A stretch of 64,000 nt of DNA, from assembly GCA_933207985.1 (NCBI GenBank), contig OW240912.1, positions 228,788,861 through 228,852,860 of the forward strand. Reading direction: 5' to 3'. Below, one piece after another: positions 45,101 through 55,109 of the stretch (positions are counted from its first letter, which is position 1; the number at the start of each line of letters is the position of its first letter). The stretch is from Pelobates cultripes. Lineage: Eukaryota > Chordata > Amphibia > Anura > Pelobatidae. The notes beneath the pieces were generated by a model. That model was not told where the DNA came from. It worked only from the letters and a program-made list of their open reading frames with translations, and did not search any database. The position numbers and the translations under genes are program-made.

Positions 45101-48100
45101 ACTCATGCTGTATTCATGAGTGCAATCAGGAAAAATAATGCACAGGGTCTTAAGAAATAACCGAATGTTTCTGTTTACTGTATCAGGGGTGGATCCAGAG
45201 CCCAGTCTCAGGAAGGGCACTGTAAGATTATTGAATATATAAAATAAAAAAAAAGCCCTATTTTAGAATTTAGTCATGCATTATTCACTAAAATTTTGTG
45301 TACAGAATCTAAATCTGAATTAAGCTATAGTCAATAATTTGCTTTTGTTGCCTTAACTTTGCAGTTCAGATTTCAATTTGGAGTGTAGTGAAAAAACTAT
45401 TCCTCTTTTTCAACCCTTCCTCAGTTTTTTTCTCTCTGACAATATCCTCTCGTTTTTGTGCCTCTGCCAATGTCCCTAATTTGTGTACCTCAGTCCATAT
45501 CCCCCATGTGTATTTCTCTGCTCTTGTCAAAAATCTCTTTGATGAAGAACCACTGAGACACAAAATGCATTAAAGGACCACTCTAGGCACCCAGACCACT
45601 TCAGCTTAATGAAGTGGTCTGGGTGCCAGGTCCTTCTAGGGTTAACCCATTTTTTCATAATTATAGCAGTTTCAGAGAAACTGCTATAATTATGAATGGG
45701 TTAAGCCTTCCCCCTAATCCTCTAGTGGCTGTCTCATTGACAGCCACTAGAGGCGCTTGCGTGCTTCTCACTGTGATTTTCACAGTGAGAGCACGCAAGC
45801 GTCCATAGGAAAGCATTGTAAATGCTTTCCTATGCGACGGGCTGAATGCGCGCGCAGCTCTTGCCGCGCATGCGCATTCAGCCGGCGGGGCGGATCGGAG
45901 GCGGAGAGGAGGAGGAGAGCTCTCCACCCAGCGCTGGAAAAAGGTAAGTTATTACCCCTTTCCCCCTTCCAGAGCCGGGTGGGAGGGGGACCCTGAGGGT
46001 GGGGGCACCCTCAGGGCACTATAGTGCCAGGAAAACGAGTATGTTTTCCTGGCACTATAGTGGTCCTTTAATGCCTTCTGTCTGTGATATTCTCCCATCT
46101 ATGCCCAGCCCAATGTCCTGAACAAGAAATAAAACTATTTTACATTTTTATTAACGTTGGTCTGAATTAATTTGTTTTGTTTGCTCACGTTGAATGTTGA
46201 TGCAGGAATAGATGCTGCTACCGACTGCAGTTTTAATATGAACTGACCTCTATGAGACATATTGTCCTCTGCTCATGTCCCCAATTTCTTGCTTTTTTCA
46301 GGACTATCACTACAATGCCACGATATTTAAGATTTAGAATAAGAGAACATTACAGTACCTAAATTAAAGTACTGTGTGTCTAGTGCCATCTATGGGGTGC
46401 ACTTTCCCTAGTGGTCACCATTTGGATCCATGTCTAAAGCGTTTCCAGGAACATTGCTCCAATTTGTGTTACGGACGCCTATGATTAATTATTATAATAA
46501 ATCCCCCTTTGAACATACTTTCTCTTCTGATGTCTCACCTTGAAATGTCTAGTGTTATTTTAATTTTGTGTGTTTGCTTATTGCTGGGCTAGACAAGTCC
46601 AAGACGCAAGGTCAACATGGCAAATAGGAATTTTGTCCTGGCTCCTGGGTATTTGTCAGCCCGTTCAACACTGCTTGCATATGCTCGTAATGCAATGTGC
46701 AGTGGTGGAATGAATGGTAAAGCGAATGCGACCGGGCCCTCTGTGTTCCACCGCTCACGTGGGTCCTAACAGCTGGCCATGTTTGGGAGTTGTAATCCCC
46801 CGCCGAGGCAGGCGGTGAGGGAGCTGTAATCATTCTGCTATTCTTGCTTTGCTATCTTGCGCGCCCTGTTGTGATGCCGGGAGCCTTGATATGACATCCC
46901 TCTGGCCCTGGCATGACTAAACAGCGCGTGAGGGACCAAAGTAAGAAGAGCTTGAAGATGACAGGATCATAGCAGCTCCACTGGACCCCATGGAAAGCAT
47001 CCACTCCAGCTCTCCCAAAGTTAGGGCGTGGGAGGACATAATACAAGTAATTTGTGAATGTGAGAGAATATATATATGTGTGTGTGTGTGTATTGGTACT
47101 TTAATTCTAAATATACAAGGCATGTTCATGGCCAGAAAAAGTCAAGTGAAAAAACAGATACACTGCATAAAACATCAGAATATTTTCATTATCTGCATAA
47201 ATTAAATGCCCACGACATTTGGTTTTAGTCATCTTTATGTGTAAATTTAAGATCTGTTATTTTTGTTGTTGAAAATAAGGCTTTATTAGCGCAGACCGCA
47301 CTTGGAGTATTGTACTCAGTACTAGAGACCGTGGAATAGGCATAACGCCATCCTAACTATAAGATAAGGCCAGGGACTAATGAAAGTATTTAGAAAATTG
47401 GGCAGACTAAATGGGCGAATGGTTCTTATCTGCCGTCACATTCTATGTATAAAAAAAAAAAAAAAAGGCTCCTAACTTTTTTAGCTGGCTCCTAGATTCA
47501 AACCAAATGTGTCAAACCCTGGCCTATTGTACAGTTTTGCTGTAGTTTTAAAAAGGCAATAACAGGAGTGGGAGCTTTTTGATATTCAATTGCCTTAGTA
47601 CAGCATTCAGCAAAATCCAAAATCAATAAAGGCAACATAGTCACAGAACTTGCGAAACATGTAAACATGTATCAATAGTCAAAGTTCTTCGGTACACACT
47701 AAAATGTATTTTCGTTCTTGACCATTTAAAGGTACATGCATCATCTAAAGAGCAAACAAAAACTAAGAAATAGCAATGTTTACAATTGTCAGAAACCATG
47801 CTGCAGGCGACCAGCCATAGGGCACCACTGGTACCATAACTACTTCAGCACTATGTAGTAGTTATGATGCCTGTAGTGTTCTTTTAGGATCATCATTAGA
47901 TTCAATAATTCTCTATGAGAAGGGCAGAATGGGTTTGTTGCCAGGTGCACTTCATGTGTCCCCATTCACTCAAAACACAACGACAGCTATAGGGAAATTT
48001 CCAGTGTGGAGATGTGGAAGTAGTACACAAAAGGAGTGTTGTAAAAAATACCAAATAAAAGTTAAATTACCTACATATTGAGTGGAATTATTGCACAATG

Positions 48101-49215
48101 CACAAAATACAGCAAGGATCATTATGAATGTAACACTAATTTAGCAAATATGTTTTTATGCACAAGGTCTTATCGCCATGTACATAAAATCATAAAAACA
48201 GATTCTAACGAATACCATTGAAATAAACACTGAAAGCACTATAACCACTATAGCTCATTGTACTAGTTATGGTGCCAGTAATGCTTTACTTCATACCTGG
48301 GGTCCATTAGACACCGCTCCTAGCACTACAGGTTTTTTTTCCACAAGAACCAAGTATCTACTTAGGAACTTCAGGCTCTCTGGTGTTTGTAGTAGATTAA
48401 GGTAGCTGCACCGGGTGCAATCCAGGTAAGAAGTAAAATCTTTCAAAATCTCCTTATAGTGCCAAGGCACCATAACCACTAGAGCAAACTGTAGTCAACA
48501 CAGTGCCAGATTGCCAGTATCTCTGTCCCCCAGTTCTGTGACAAACTATTTTTCAGTGTTTTGACACAAACTATGGTTCCCCTTGAGTGCCTGTGGCCCA
48601 TCCCCCATCGCTCATGATATTGTTATGATACAAGTAACACTTCCTCCTTAGAAATATCAATTGTGTCCAAATTTGGGTAGCATTTACTCTTTAATTCTTA
48701 AAGGGAAATGACTGCTCACTGTATACTAACAATCATGTGCTGTGGCCAAGATGTCTCAAATAGCCCTGAACAAAGCCATAAGATCTGAAGCAGACAGCAT
48801 GTGGTTGTAGTTGGAGCAGAGCCTTGCCCCATGCTGCCAGCCTGTAGCTCCATGCTCAGAGCAGGTGACCTTGAGCAGGTCCTCCAGTAGCTGTCAGTGT
48901 CAGACACTCTGTCTAGCAGGCTGTGAGCAGGCAGCAAGGCTACAGGTCAGACACAGTGTGTGTTAATGTGAGTCCCTGCCAGGCGCTAACACAGCGAGCT
49001 CTCATAGTACATACAGGGCCATTAGCTGGCAGCTTGCTCGCTGTCTGCTCACAGGCTCACCCAGCACGGCTACCCACTGCCTGCCCCGGCTACTGCGGCC
49101 TCTAAGGGAAATACGGGCTCATCGCAGCTGCTCACCTAGTCTGCAGTGCGCTCAGCCCGCAGGCCTGGATCTTCGCTGACCTACTCAAAGCCACAGCCAT
49201 GGCTCTGCTCGCCAT
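27583..49215 (-). CDS. nipsnap2: NIPSNAP2, mitochondrial NipSnap homologue 2 (complete)
   Basis: Ten coding exons join in phase: 49136-49215, 43408-43547, 43020-43065, 41250-41344, 40898-40968, 36765-36905, 34218-34249, 31514-31608, 30523-30606 and 27583-27647, totalling 849 bases and 282 residues (human about 286). The N-terminus ([16 protein letters not shown]) is basic and amphipathic like a mitochondrial presequence. Then come [20 protein letters not shown], the paired NIPSNAP (ferredoxin-like) domains with [30 protein letters not shown] and [13 protein letters not shown], and the C-terminus [22 protein letters not shown]1 and 2 are reported as mitophagy 'eat-me' signals on damaged mitochondria. 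I favour NIPSNAP2 over NIPSNAP1 because of its neighbours. The introns are full of MITEs, but every exon is intact. A second in-frame ATG lies at 49198-49200. Confidence 0.95.
28598..28832. repeat. Long palindrome in NIPSNAP2 intron 9
   Basis: An outer arm at 28598-28637 pairs with 28793-28832, and an inner arm at 28680-28710 with 28731-28763, separated by A-rich bulges and a short loop. It looks like a foldback-type insertion. No TTAA ends are present. Confidence 0.85.
28952..29072. repeat. Perfect 41-bp inverted repeat in NIPSNAP2 intron 9
   Basis: The arms 28952-28992 and 29032-29072 are exact reverse complements around a 39-base loop. It lies about 120 bases from the 28598-28832 palindrome. 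Confidence 0.9.
29715..30097. mobile_element. TTAA MITE, 5' end lost
   Basis: This has the interior of the CCCAGACCACTT family with its self-complementary blocks, ending CTATAGTGGTCCTTTAA at 30097. The left terminus is missing or degenerate. It sits in NIPSNAP2 intron 9. Confidence 0.8.
30523..30606 (-). CDS. nipsnap2: NIPSNAP2 coding exon 9
   Basis: This 84-base exon has an AATAGCTTACA acceptor context and a GTAATA donor. It encodes [20 protein letters not shown] and DECVYYT. Confidence 0.95.
30700..34217. other. NIPSNAP2 introns 7 and 8, degenerate MITE traces only
   Basis: TTAAAGGGT and TTTAAAGAGACACT phrases near 30702, 30787, 32443 and 32896 look like ends of decayed TTAA MITEs. Exon 8 (31514-31608) lies inside this span. 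Nothing else is recognised. Confidence 0.4.
31514..31608 (-). CDS. nipsnap2: NIPSNAP2 coding exon 8
   Basis: This 95-base exon has a GACCTAG acceptor and a GTAATT donor. It encodes [20 protein letters not shown] and [11 protein letters not shown]. Confidence 0.95.
34218..34249 (-). CDS. nipsnap2: NIPSNAP2 coding exon 7 (micro-exon)
   Basis: Only 32 bases between TTTTCCAG and GTAAGA encode [10 protein letters not shown] plus a split Trp codon. Too short for ORF prediction, it was found by frame continuity and family sequence. Confidence 0.92.
34250..36764. other. NIPSNAP2 intron 6, simple repeats and MITE traces
   Basis: A TA/TATC microsatellite lies at about 35597-35665, a run of Gs at about 36229-36241, a short GT run near 36293, and MITE-like ends near 34812, 36220 and 36632. 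No RNA gene or open frame of note is present. Confidence 0.45.
36765..36905 (-). CDS. nipsnap2: NIPSNAP2 coding exon 6
   Basis: This exon is 141 bases, 47 codons, phase 0 at both ends. It encodes [34 protein letters not shown] and [13 protein letters not shown], and bridges the two NIPSNAP repeats. Confidence 0.96.
37398..37686. mobile_element. TTAA MITE in NIPSNAP2 intron 5
   Basis: TTAAAGGACCACTATAGG at the left and CTATAGTGGTCCTTTAA at the right lie inside TTAA duplications. The subterminal GACCACTTCAGCTTAATGAA palindrome and the AGCAGTTTC hairpin are typical of this family. Confidence 0.92.
38061..39175. mobile_element. TTAA MITE nested in the outer element
   Basis: Clean ends TTAAAGGACCACTATAGG and CTATAGTGGTCCTTTAA are inserted at a TTAA of the outer element. 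It is itself interrupted by the inverted-repeat insertion at 38140-38815. Confidence 0.9.
38140..38815. mobile_element. 676-bp insertion with long inverted repeats and 14-bp target duplication
   Basis: CCATCTAGGATTAA occurs at 38126-38139 and again at 38816-38829, where other MITE copies have it once. Inside, about 215-base arms (38264-38480 and 38601-38815) are inverted copies with few mismatches around a spacer of about 120 bases. The left 124 bases are unpaired. It has no coding frame and no family I recognise. Confidence 0.85.
39342..40098. mobile_element. Second TTAA MITE nested in the outer element, with a LINE fragment inside
   Basis: The ends TTAAAGGAAC and CTATAGTGTCCCTTTAA mark the element. 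At about 39352-39541 its left end is interrupted by a fragment closing in CAGCTATGTAACTATGTAAC, a widespread frog LINE/SINE 3' end. Confidence 0.75.
40898..40968 (-). CDS. nipsnap2: NIPSNAP2 coding exon 5
   Basis: This 71-base exon encodes [20 protein letters not shown] and KNK, and ends in phase 0 at GTGAGA. The large intron that follows (36906-40897) holds the nested MITE stack. Confidence 0.95.
41250..41344 (-). CDS. nipsnap2: NIPSNAP2 coding exon 4
   Basis: This 95-base exon has a TTTTTAAG acceptor and a GTACGT donor. It encodes [20 protein letters not shown] and [11 protein letters not shown]. Confidence 0.95.
41395..42397. repeat. GT/CA minisatellite block in NIPSNAP2 intron 3
   Basis: The GT-rich array at 41810-42160 (unit GTGTCAGTGAGAGTGT) contains a pure (GT)n tract at about 42068-42102. 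A (CA)n tract follows at about 42302-42328. GC-rich unique-looking sequence at 41600-41760 precedes it. Reading frames here are repeat artefacts. Confidence 0.85.
42398..42866. mobile_element. TTAA MITE, GC-rich subfamily
   Basis: TTAAAGGGACACTCCACTGC at the left and GGAGTGTCCCTTTAA at the right lie inside TTAA. The interior has palindromes around CTTTCCTATGG and GCGTGAGGACGTCCAGCG. It lies in NIPSNAP2 intron 3. Confidence 0.92.
43020..43065 (-). CDS. nipsnap2: NIPSNAP2 coding exon 3
   Basis: A 46-base exon between a TTTCAG acceptor and a GTAAGT donor encodes [16 protein letters not shown], the opening of the NIPSNAP domain. Confidence 0.94.
43408..43547 (-). CDS. nipsnap2: NIPSNAP2 coding exon 2
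   Basis: This exon is 140 bases with a TTAACAG acceptor and a GTAAGT donor. It encodes [20 protein letters not shown] and [20 protein letters not shown], a block almost invariant in vertebrate NIPSNAP2. Confidence 0.96.
45570..46071. mobile_element. TTAA MITE, complete and well preserved
   Basis: TTAAAGGACCACTCTAGG and CTATAGTGGTCCTTTAA lie inside TTAA. Several internal hairpins are nearly perfect, for instance ATAATTATAGCAGTTTC with its complement. It is CpG-rich in the middle, like a recent copy. It lies in NIPSNAP2 intron 1. Confidence 0.93.
47283..47447 (+). mobile_element. Internally deleted CR1 3' fragment
   Basis: The RT-end sequence (CGCACTTGGAGTATTGTACT) matches about 22608-22640, and the 3' tail matches 23700-23816, ending CACATTCTATGT and poly-A. 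The part in between is missing. Confidence 0.75.
49136..49215 (-). CDS. nipsnap2: NIPSNAP2 coding exon 1
   Basis: The exon encodes [20 protein letters not shown] and LSALQT, then splits an Arg codon at an AG/GTGAGC donor. It is the mitochondrial targeting segment. The ATG lies in AAGATGGCG, a YY1-like context common at starts of mitochondrial-protein genes. Confidence 0.88.
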
Positions 49216-49340
49216 CTTCCACAGCCTGCAGCCACCGCACGTCACGGCCAAGGGAGGAGCTAGGCTGCAATACCGGGCTCGGCCATTAGAGGGAGAACGA
49301 GCAGTCCTAAAACCATCCCGTCATGGAGTGAAAAGGCCAC
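49216..49340 (-). promoter_or_regulatory. NIPSNAP2 CpG-rich promoter
   Basis: Directly upstream of the NIPSNAP2 start codon is a CpG-rich TATA-less block. It has a CRE-like TGACGT on the minus strand (49239-49244) and the YY1-like AAGATGGCG that overlaps the ATG. No experimental start site can be inferred. Confidence 0.5.
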
Positions 49341-49344
49341 TAGA

Positions 49345-51720
49345 GGGCGCTTCTATATTGAATCGCAACATCTCCCAGATTACGCTGTGAGGTTATACAA
49401 GGGCTGAATGCTGAACACACAGTGGGTTCCAAATTAGAATATCAAAGGGAAGTTTAATTCTATAGCTCTCTGAAACATAGCTAGAATAGCATGGAGGGTG
49501 TAGTTAGCTCTGTGTAGCTGTTGAGAACGTTCTGTACAATATGTAGAATTATATGTTCTAGTCCTAATTGAACTTCTTCTTAGATGTTGGTAGTTGTACG
49601 TCCAGCAGTGATGGGGCATTATAACACTTTGACATAACTGCTGCTGGCATGGAGTAGGAGGATAGAGATTTCCTTTTGGTTAGTGTTTTTTTGGACCAAG
49701 GCACACACTTAAATGGGTGAAATTTTTTTAAGGCATACATAGTTTTCTTGTTAATTAGACTTTATCAAGTGTGACAAGGTGAGACGGGGTGAGTGTGACA
49801 GGATTAAGGGGGGTTAATGTGACAGGGTAAGTGTAGCAGAACAAAGGGTGTGAAAGGGTTGGGGATGAGTGTTGCACGGTTGAAGAAGGGAGTGTGACAA
49901 GGAGAGGGAGGTAAATGTGACAGGATTGAGGGAGGGGGTTACAGAGGCAGTGTGAGTGTGGCAGAGTTGAGCGGGAGAGTGTGACAGGCAGGCAGGCACC
50001 AACTGGCCATCGGCCATACCGGCCATCGGCCATACCACAATGGCCATGGATCATAGGATCTCCCCTTTCGACCCATGCAGAGCCGGCACTATCCTATCGC
50101 CGGCCCTGCTGTGTGCCTTCATGGGCCGGCACACAGCACTCTCACACACAGCACCCTCACACACACACACACACTGCACCACTCACATATACACACAACA
50201 CTCCCAACACACTGCGCCCCCCACACATACAATACTTCCAAACAAATATATATACTACAGCACCCCTCACAAACATACACTGCACTACTAGACACGTTAC
50301 ATTTCAGAAACAAGTTAGATCAATTACCCAACTCTGGATCATCTAATCTACACATACACACACACACACCCTAGATCCCTATATACACTCTGAATTCTCT
50401 ACACACACACTAGATCACCTATACACACTACATTTCTGACATACAAACTCTTGATCTCATATGCACACACTACATTCCTTGTAAGCAAACAAAAAACACA
50501 CTCTCTACTATCACTATTTTATGCTATCTTGACCATAAATAAAGAATTGAACCCCCCCCCACTCTCTACAACCCCTACACACACTACAACCCGTATGCAC
50601 ACACTCACAACTTCCCCTATGCACACTGAGCCCCTATACACACTCTCTACAGCCCCTAGACACACATATTACACCACAAACACAACTGAATTCAACCTAT
50701 TTACACAATACCACACCACAATCAGCTTACTCTACACACATGCAATCCCACAAGCAGGCACCAACAGGGGAGGGCTGGCAGCCTTAGGCCTGGGGGGCAA
50801 AACCAGTCAAGTGGCCCATTGCCCCACCGAATCAGTTCACCATCCATGCCCACCTTTTCCTGGTTTTATAACGGATATTGATGTTATGCTAATACCCGAT
50901 CCTTTGCGGCTCTGACTTTCAATGTTGTCAGAGCGCAGGCTGAGAATCTCTGAGCCTGTGCTCTGATTCTCTAACTGAGCGCCGGAACCACGAGGGAGAG
51001 GATATAATCTGACTGCACCTACTGCTGATGCGCACCAGTGGACCACCAGCGAATTGTTTAAATTGAATAGGCTGGTGTCCCCAACTTGTGAGCTGTGTTG
51101 GCCGCCGGGCGCCTCTGTTGTCATGGTACCCTGCGTGACCGCACAGATTGCACACCCCAACGGCTGGCCCTGCTGACACACACTGATGTTACTACTTAGA
51201 AATCCCTCAATATTAATACAGACATCAGAGTAAACACCAATAAACTGTGGAAACAGAGCTGATCCCCCCCAAATTTATAAATATTTGCATACTGGATTTG
51301 TTGTAAGATTAAAGCATGCCTCCTCCTTTCTCTCTCTCATGCGCTGCTCTGTAGTAATCACATTCTCCCAGCACAGCGCCACCTGTGGCTGCATGGGGAA
51401 CAGCTGGTTAATGTAATGTTTGCAGGACGGCCAGCTGCCGCAGAACCTTTTTGTTCCCGTCTCCGCAAAGGGCTCCAGGCACTGCTTGCTGTGAGTATGA
51501 GCCACTGTAAAGACAGGTCTGGGCAGGAGGAGAGTGCAGTGCAATCAGTGTACTCCCCTTCCTGTGGGTCACCAGTAGACTGGTGCGCCTGCCCAGGATC
51601 AGAGCCGGTACAAGGATTTTTGCCGCCCTAGGCAAAATAAAAATTTGCCGCCCCCCCATGTGACATCACAATGCCCCACCCATATGATCTGCCATATGAA
51701 CTAACGCCAGTGCTGCACAC
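49345..51720. repeat. Intergenic repeats: GT and CA minisatellites
   Basis: A GTGTGACAGGATTGAGGG-type array lies at about 49770-50000 and CA-rich arrays at about 50130-50720. GC-rich repeat pieces at about 50750-51180 (CAGGGGAGGGCTGGC ... GGCTGGCCCTG) resemble hAT ends but show no matching target duplication. 51600-51670 is another repeat start (GCCGCCCTAGGCAAAA). No gene is seen. Confidence 0.6.
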
Positions 51721-51819
51721 AGTGTGTGTTTACATTAAAAAGCCTGCAGGGACCGGCTATAGACACCAGAACCACTTCATTAAGCTGAAGTGGTTCTGGG
51801 GACTATAGTGTCCCTTTAA
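51721..51819. mobile_element. 3' half of a TTAA MITE
   Basis: The AAAGCCTGCAGGGAC and CTTCATTAAGCTGAAGTGGT palindrome and the end GACTATAGTGTCCCTTTAA match the right half of the MITE at 4947-5232. The left half is absent. Confidence 0.7.
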
Positions 51820-52155
51820 TGTGAGTTAAATTATAGATTAGTGTCACTAATAATATACTATATTGCCTACTTACAACAAGATGAGGATTATGATTGGCTG
51901 CAGTTTGGCTAGTCTGGTCTGGCGTAGAACAGGATCTCTGGAGGCTGTTTGCAACTGTGGTCACAAAATTCAATGTTCTGGGAGAATTGGAAGCAGCTCC
52001 ATTTTTTGGGGGCTCCTTACAAAGCTCAAGGTCTGGGCCCCAGGGCCTGACGGTGAGTATGCCCACTCATAAGTCCACTTATATGTTCCATCCACCCATG
52101 AGTTCGCTCACAGGGAGTGGAGTGTGTAGGGGATGTGTTATGTGTTATTGTAGAG

Positions 52156-53437
52156 CAGGGCCGTCTTTAATATGGATTGGACCCTGGGCAAACATTTGCT
52201 TGGGCCCCCTGAACCCGGTCGTCCCCTCCCTGGCATGCAATCATGCCCCCCACCCCAACGCAGAGGCGGGCGTAAAGTAGAGAGGGCTCTGGTGCATGAA
52301 TTATTTTGGGCAAGAGGGGGCAAAAGGTAGATCCCCATCTGTCATTCTACTCCAACAATGCTTTGACAGCTGGGGCGCTACCATTTTCCTATGCATGCAG
52401 GGTTATATTTAGCACTGAGCAGTATTTGTGTGTTTGAGTGTAAGCATGTTTTTGTATGGAGTATGTTTGTGTGAATGTAGGGGTGTGTTTGTATGTGGAG
52501 ATGGCATTTAAATGCAAGTATGCATTTATGTGTAGTGTTGGTTTATGAATACACTGGTGTGTTTATATATAATTTTGTTGTTTAAAAAAAGAGGTGTGTT
52601 TATATGTAGTGTTGAAGTTTGAATGCAGGTGTGTATTTGCGTGTAGTGTTGAATGCTGAGATGTATGCACAAATACACATGCACTGTCACAAACACACAC
52701 ACTGTGATACACACACACAGAAACACTTGCAGATACACAGATATACACAATCATACTGACACGCACACACGCAGATACACTGACAACATACAGATACACA
52801 GACACACACAATGACAAATGCAGATACAAACACTGACACACATGCAGATACACACATTGGCTACATACAGATACATGCACAGGTATACACACTGGCACAC
52901 ACACAGATACATACATACTGACAACATACAGATACACACTGGCACATACACAGACATACTGACACAGACATACTGACACAGACATACTGACACAGTGTGC
53001 TGGCTGGGGTAGTCGGGAGTTGGGGGTCTGGCTCTCCTTGCTCCCCCTCCTCACTGGATGCTGGCTCAGCAGCCTCCCGCGCGGCCCGATATCTTTGAGG
53101 TGGGAGGAAGTGATTCGCGGACGTCACTTCCTCCCATGCAGCCATTAAGCAAGGACCCGGACGCGCTGTTAAAGGGCCACAGCGCCGACCGTACCCCTGC
53201 TGGAACATGCTCACTGGGTGGCCCTAAAGGTATGGGCCACCCGGGGGGGCCCCTTAGTGTGCGGGCCCCGGTGCAGCCGCAATACTAGCACCGCAGGCCC
53301 ATTAGGAAAGGAAATATTTTTTAAAAATAAATTTTTATTGCAGGCGACGGGGCCCACAGGGCAGCTGCTTTGGGCCCCCCATGAGTAACTGGGCCCAGGG
53401 CAGCTGCCCCGTTTGCCCCTCCTTAAAGACGGCCCTG
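52156..53437. mobile_element. Non-autonomous hAT element with 8-bp target duplication
   Basis: Perfect 15-base inverted ends, CAGGGCCGTCTTTAA at 52156-52170 and its complement at 53423-53437, are flanked by TTGTAGAG at 52148-52155 and again at 53438-53445. This is exactly the hAT signature. The interior (1282 bases overall) has a CA-type minisatellite at 52640-53000 and GC-rich sequence, but no transposase. Confidence 0.93.
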
Positions 53438-53445
53438 TTGTAGAG

Positions 53446-53935
53446 GATCTAACATGTGTGCTTATGGTATGTAGTGTATAGGGATACCAGTTTGTGTAGG
53501 TGATGCACTGTGTTTGTGTGTAGTGGAAGCAGTGTGTATTTGTGTATAAGGGATGTATTGTGTGTTTCTGTTTGTGTGTAAGGGATGCATTGTGTGAATC
53601 TGTGTTTGTATGCATAAGGGATGCAAGGTGTGTGTCTGTATGTGTGTGCATTGAGTATGTGTAAGAGATGCATTGTGTTTCTGTGTGTATGTAAGAAAAG
53701 CAGTGTGTGTGTTTGCATGTGTGTGTAAGGGTTTGCATTGTGTGTTTCTGTGTATGTGTGCAAGGGATGCATTGTCTTTGTGTGTAAGGGTTGCATTGTG
53801 TGTGTAATGGATGCATTGTGTGTTTCTCTGTGTGTAAGGGAAGCAAGTTGTGTTTGTGTGTGTGTAGGGATGCATTGTGTGTTTCTGAGTATTTATAGGG
53901 ATGCAATGTGTGTGTGTGTGTGTGTAGTGTGAAAG
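53446..53935. repeat. GT-rich minisatellite (unit about 30 bases)
   Basis: These are irregular tandem copies of TGTGTAAGGGATGCATTGTG. The long His/Thr-rich frames on the minus strand come from the repeat and are not genes. Confidence 0.9.
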
Positions 53936-54009
53936 AGCTCCCTGTCTTGCCCCCTGTCCTATAGAGCTGTCCCTTCTGTCCCTTAGAGCTCTCCCCTGCC
54001 CCTTAGTGG

Positions 54010-54885
54010 TCTCTCCTCTCCCCCACCCTCCCCTAGCGGTCTCTTCTCACACTCACTCACCCTCCCTGTGTTCTTCTCACTCCCCCCCTCCATGTGTTCT
54101 CCTTACCCCTCCATGTGTTCTCCTCACCCCCTTCCTCCTCCCTGTGTTCTTCTCACCTCCTCCCTCCCTGTGTTCTTCTCACCTCCCCCCTCCCTGTGTC
54201 CTCCTCATCTCCCCTTCTTCTAACCCCCGTGTTCTTCTTACCCCCCTTTTCCCTGTGTCCTCCTCACCTCCCCCTACCTGTGTTCTCCTCACCACCCACC
54301 TCCCTGTGTTCTTCTCAGTCCTCCCCTACATTCTCATCTCCTTCTCCTCACCCTTACTATGCCCCCCTCCTCTCTGTTTTCTCACTCCCCCCTACCTGTG
54401 TTCTTCTCTCTCCCCCCACCTGTGTTCTTCTCACCTCCTCCCTCCCTGTGTTCTTCTCTCTCACCTCCCTCCCTGTGTTCTCTCCCATCTCCCTCTTCTA
54501 ACCCCCGTGTTCTTCTTACCCCCATTTTCCCTTTGTCCTCCTACCTCCCCCCCTACCTGTGTTCTCCTCACCACCCACCCCTCCCTGTGTTCTTCTCAGT
54601 CCCCATATTCTCATCTCCTCCTCCTGGTCCCTCCTCCCTCCCCTCCTGTGTTCTCCTCATCTCCTTCTCCTCACCCTTGTGTTCTTCTCTTACTCCCCAC
54701 TGTTCTTTACTCCCCTTCTTCTTACTCCCCTCTCTGTTCTCCCCACTTCTTCTTCTTACTCCCCACTTCTTCTTCCTACCCCACCTTCTTCTTCTTGCTC
54801 TCTCTTCTTCTTCTTCTTCTAACTCCCCCCGTTCTTCTTACCCCTCCCCCTTCTGTTCTTCATACCTCCGCCCCCCCATCTCCGC
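54010..54885. repeat. Pyrimidine-tract minisatellite
   Basis: About 870 bases are almost purely C and T on the plus strand, interrupted mainly by GTGTTCT. They are built on a unit of about 25 bases (CCCTGTGTTCTTCTCACCTC). The 359-codon Ser/Pro/Leu-rich open frame is a composition artefact. Confidence 0.9.
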
Positions 54886-54934
54886 TTCCCTGTAACGTGG
54901 CCGAACTCCTCTCCACTGAGTGGGCACTTCCTGT

Positions 54935-55008
54935 CAGTCCGGCCGGGTACAGGAAACAGAAACTCCTGTACCACGCGGAGTTTCTGTTTCCTGTACCCGG
55001 CCGGACTG
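54935..55008. repeat. Perfect 32-bp hairpin
   Basis: Arms 54935-54966 and 54977-55008 are exact reverse complements (starting CAGTCCGGCCGGGTACAGGA) around a 10-base loop. It is GC-rich and would be very stable as DNA cruciform or RNA. Confidence 0.95.
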
Positions 55009-55109
55009 AAAGTGAGTGTGTGTTCTTCTCACCTCCTGTGGCTGTGTTTCTGTGTCCAGCCTCCCCGCACTGTAATACTTTTTGATGCATTTGCCCCACT
55101 CCTGGGCAG

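Larger units (their letters stand above)
43548..49135. other. NIPSNAP2 intron 1
   Basis: Apart from the MITE at 45570-46071, the CR1 fragment at 47283-47447 and decayed MITE ends near 47880 and 48280, this 5.6-kb intron shows no exon, RNA gene or long open frame. Confidence 0.5.

Noticed and set aside
50752..51176. hAT-like element with GGCTGGC ends
   Set aside because: The ends are only loosely complementary and the 8-base flanks do not match.
53211..53906. 231-codon and overlapping His/Thr-rich frames on the minus strand
   Set aside because: They are translations of a GT-rich tandem repeat open in several frames at once.
54006..55085. 359-codon open frame on the plus strand
   Set aside because: It is made of Ser, Pro, Leu and Phe from a C/T minisatellite and has no domain; the hairpin at its end also argues against coding.
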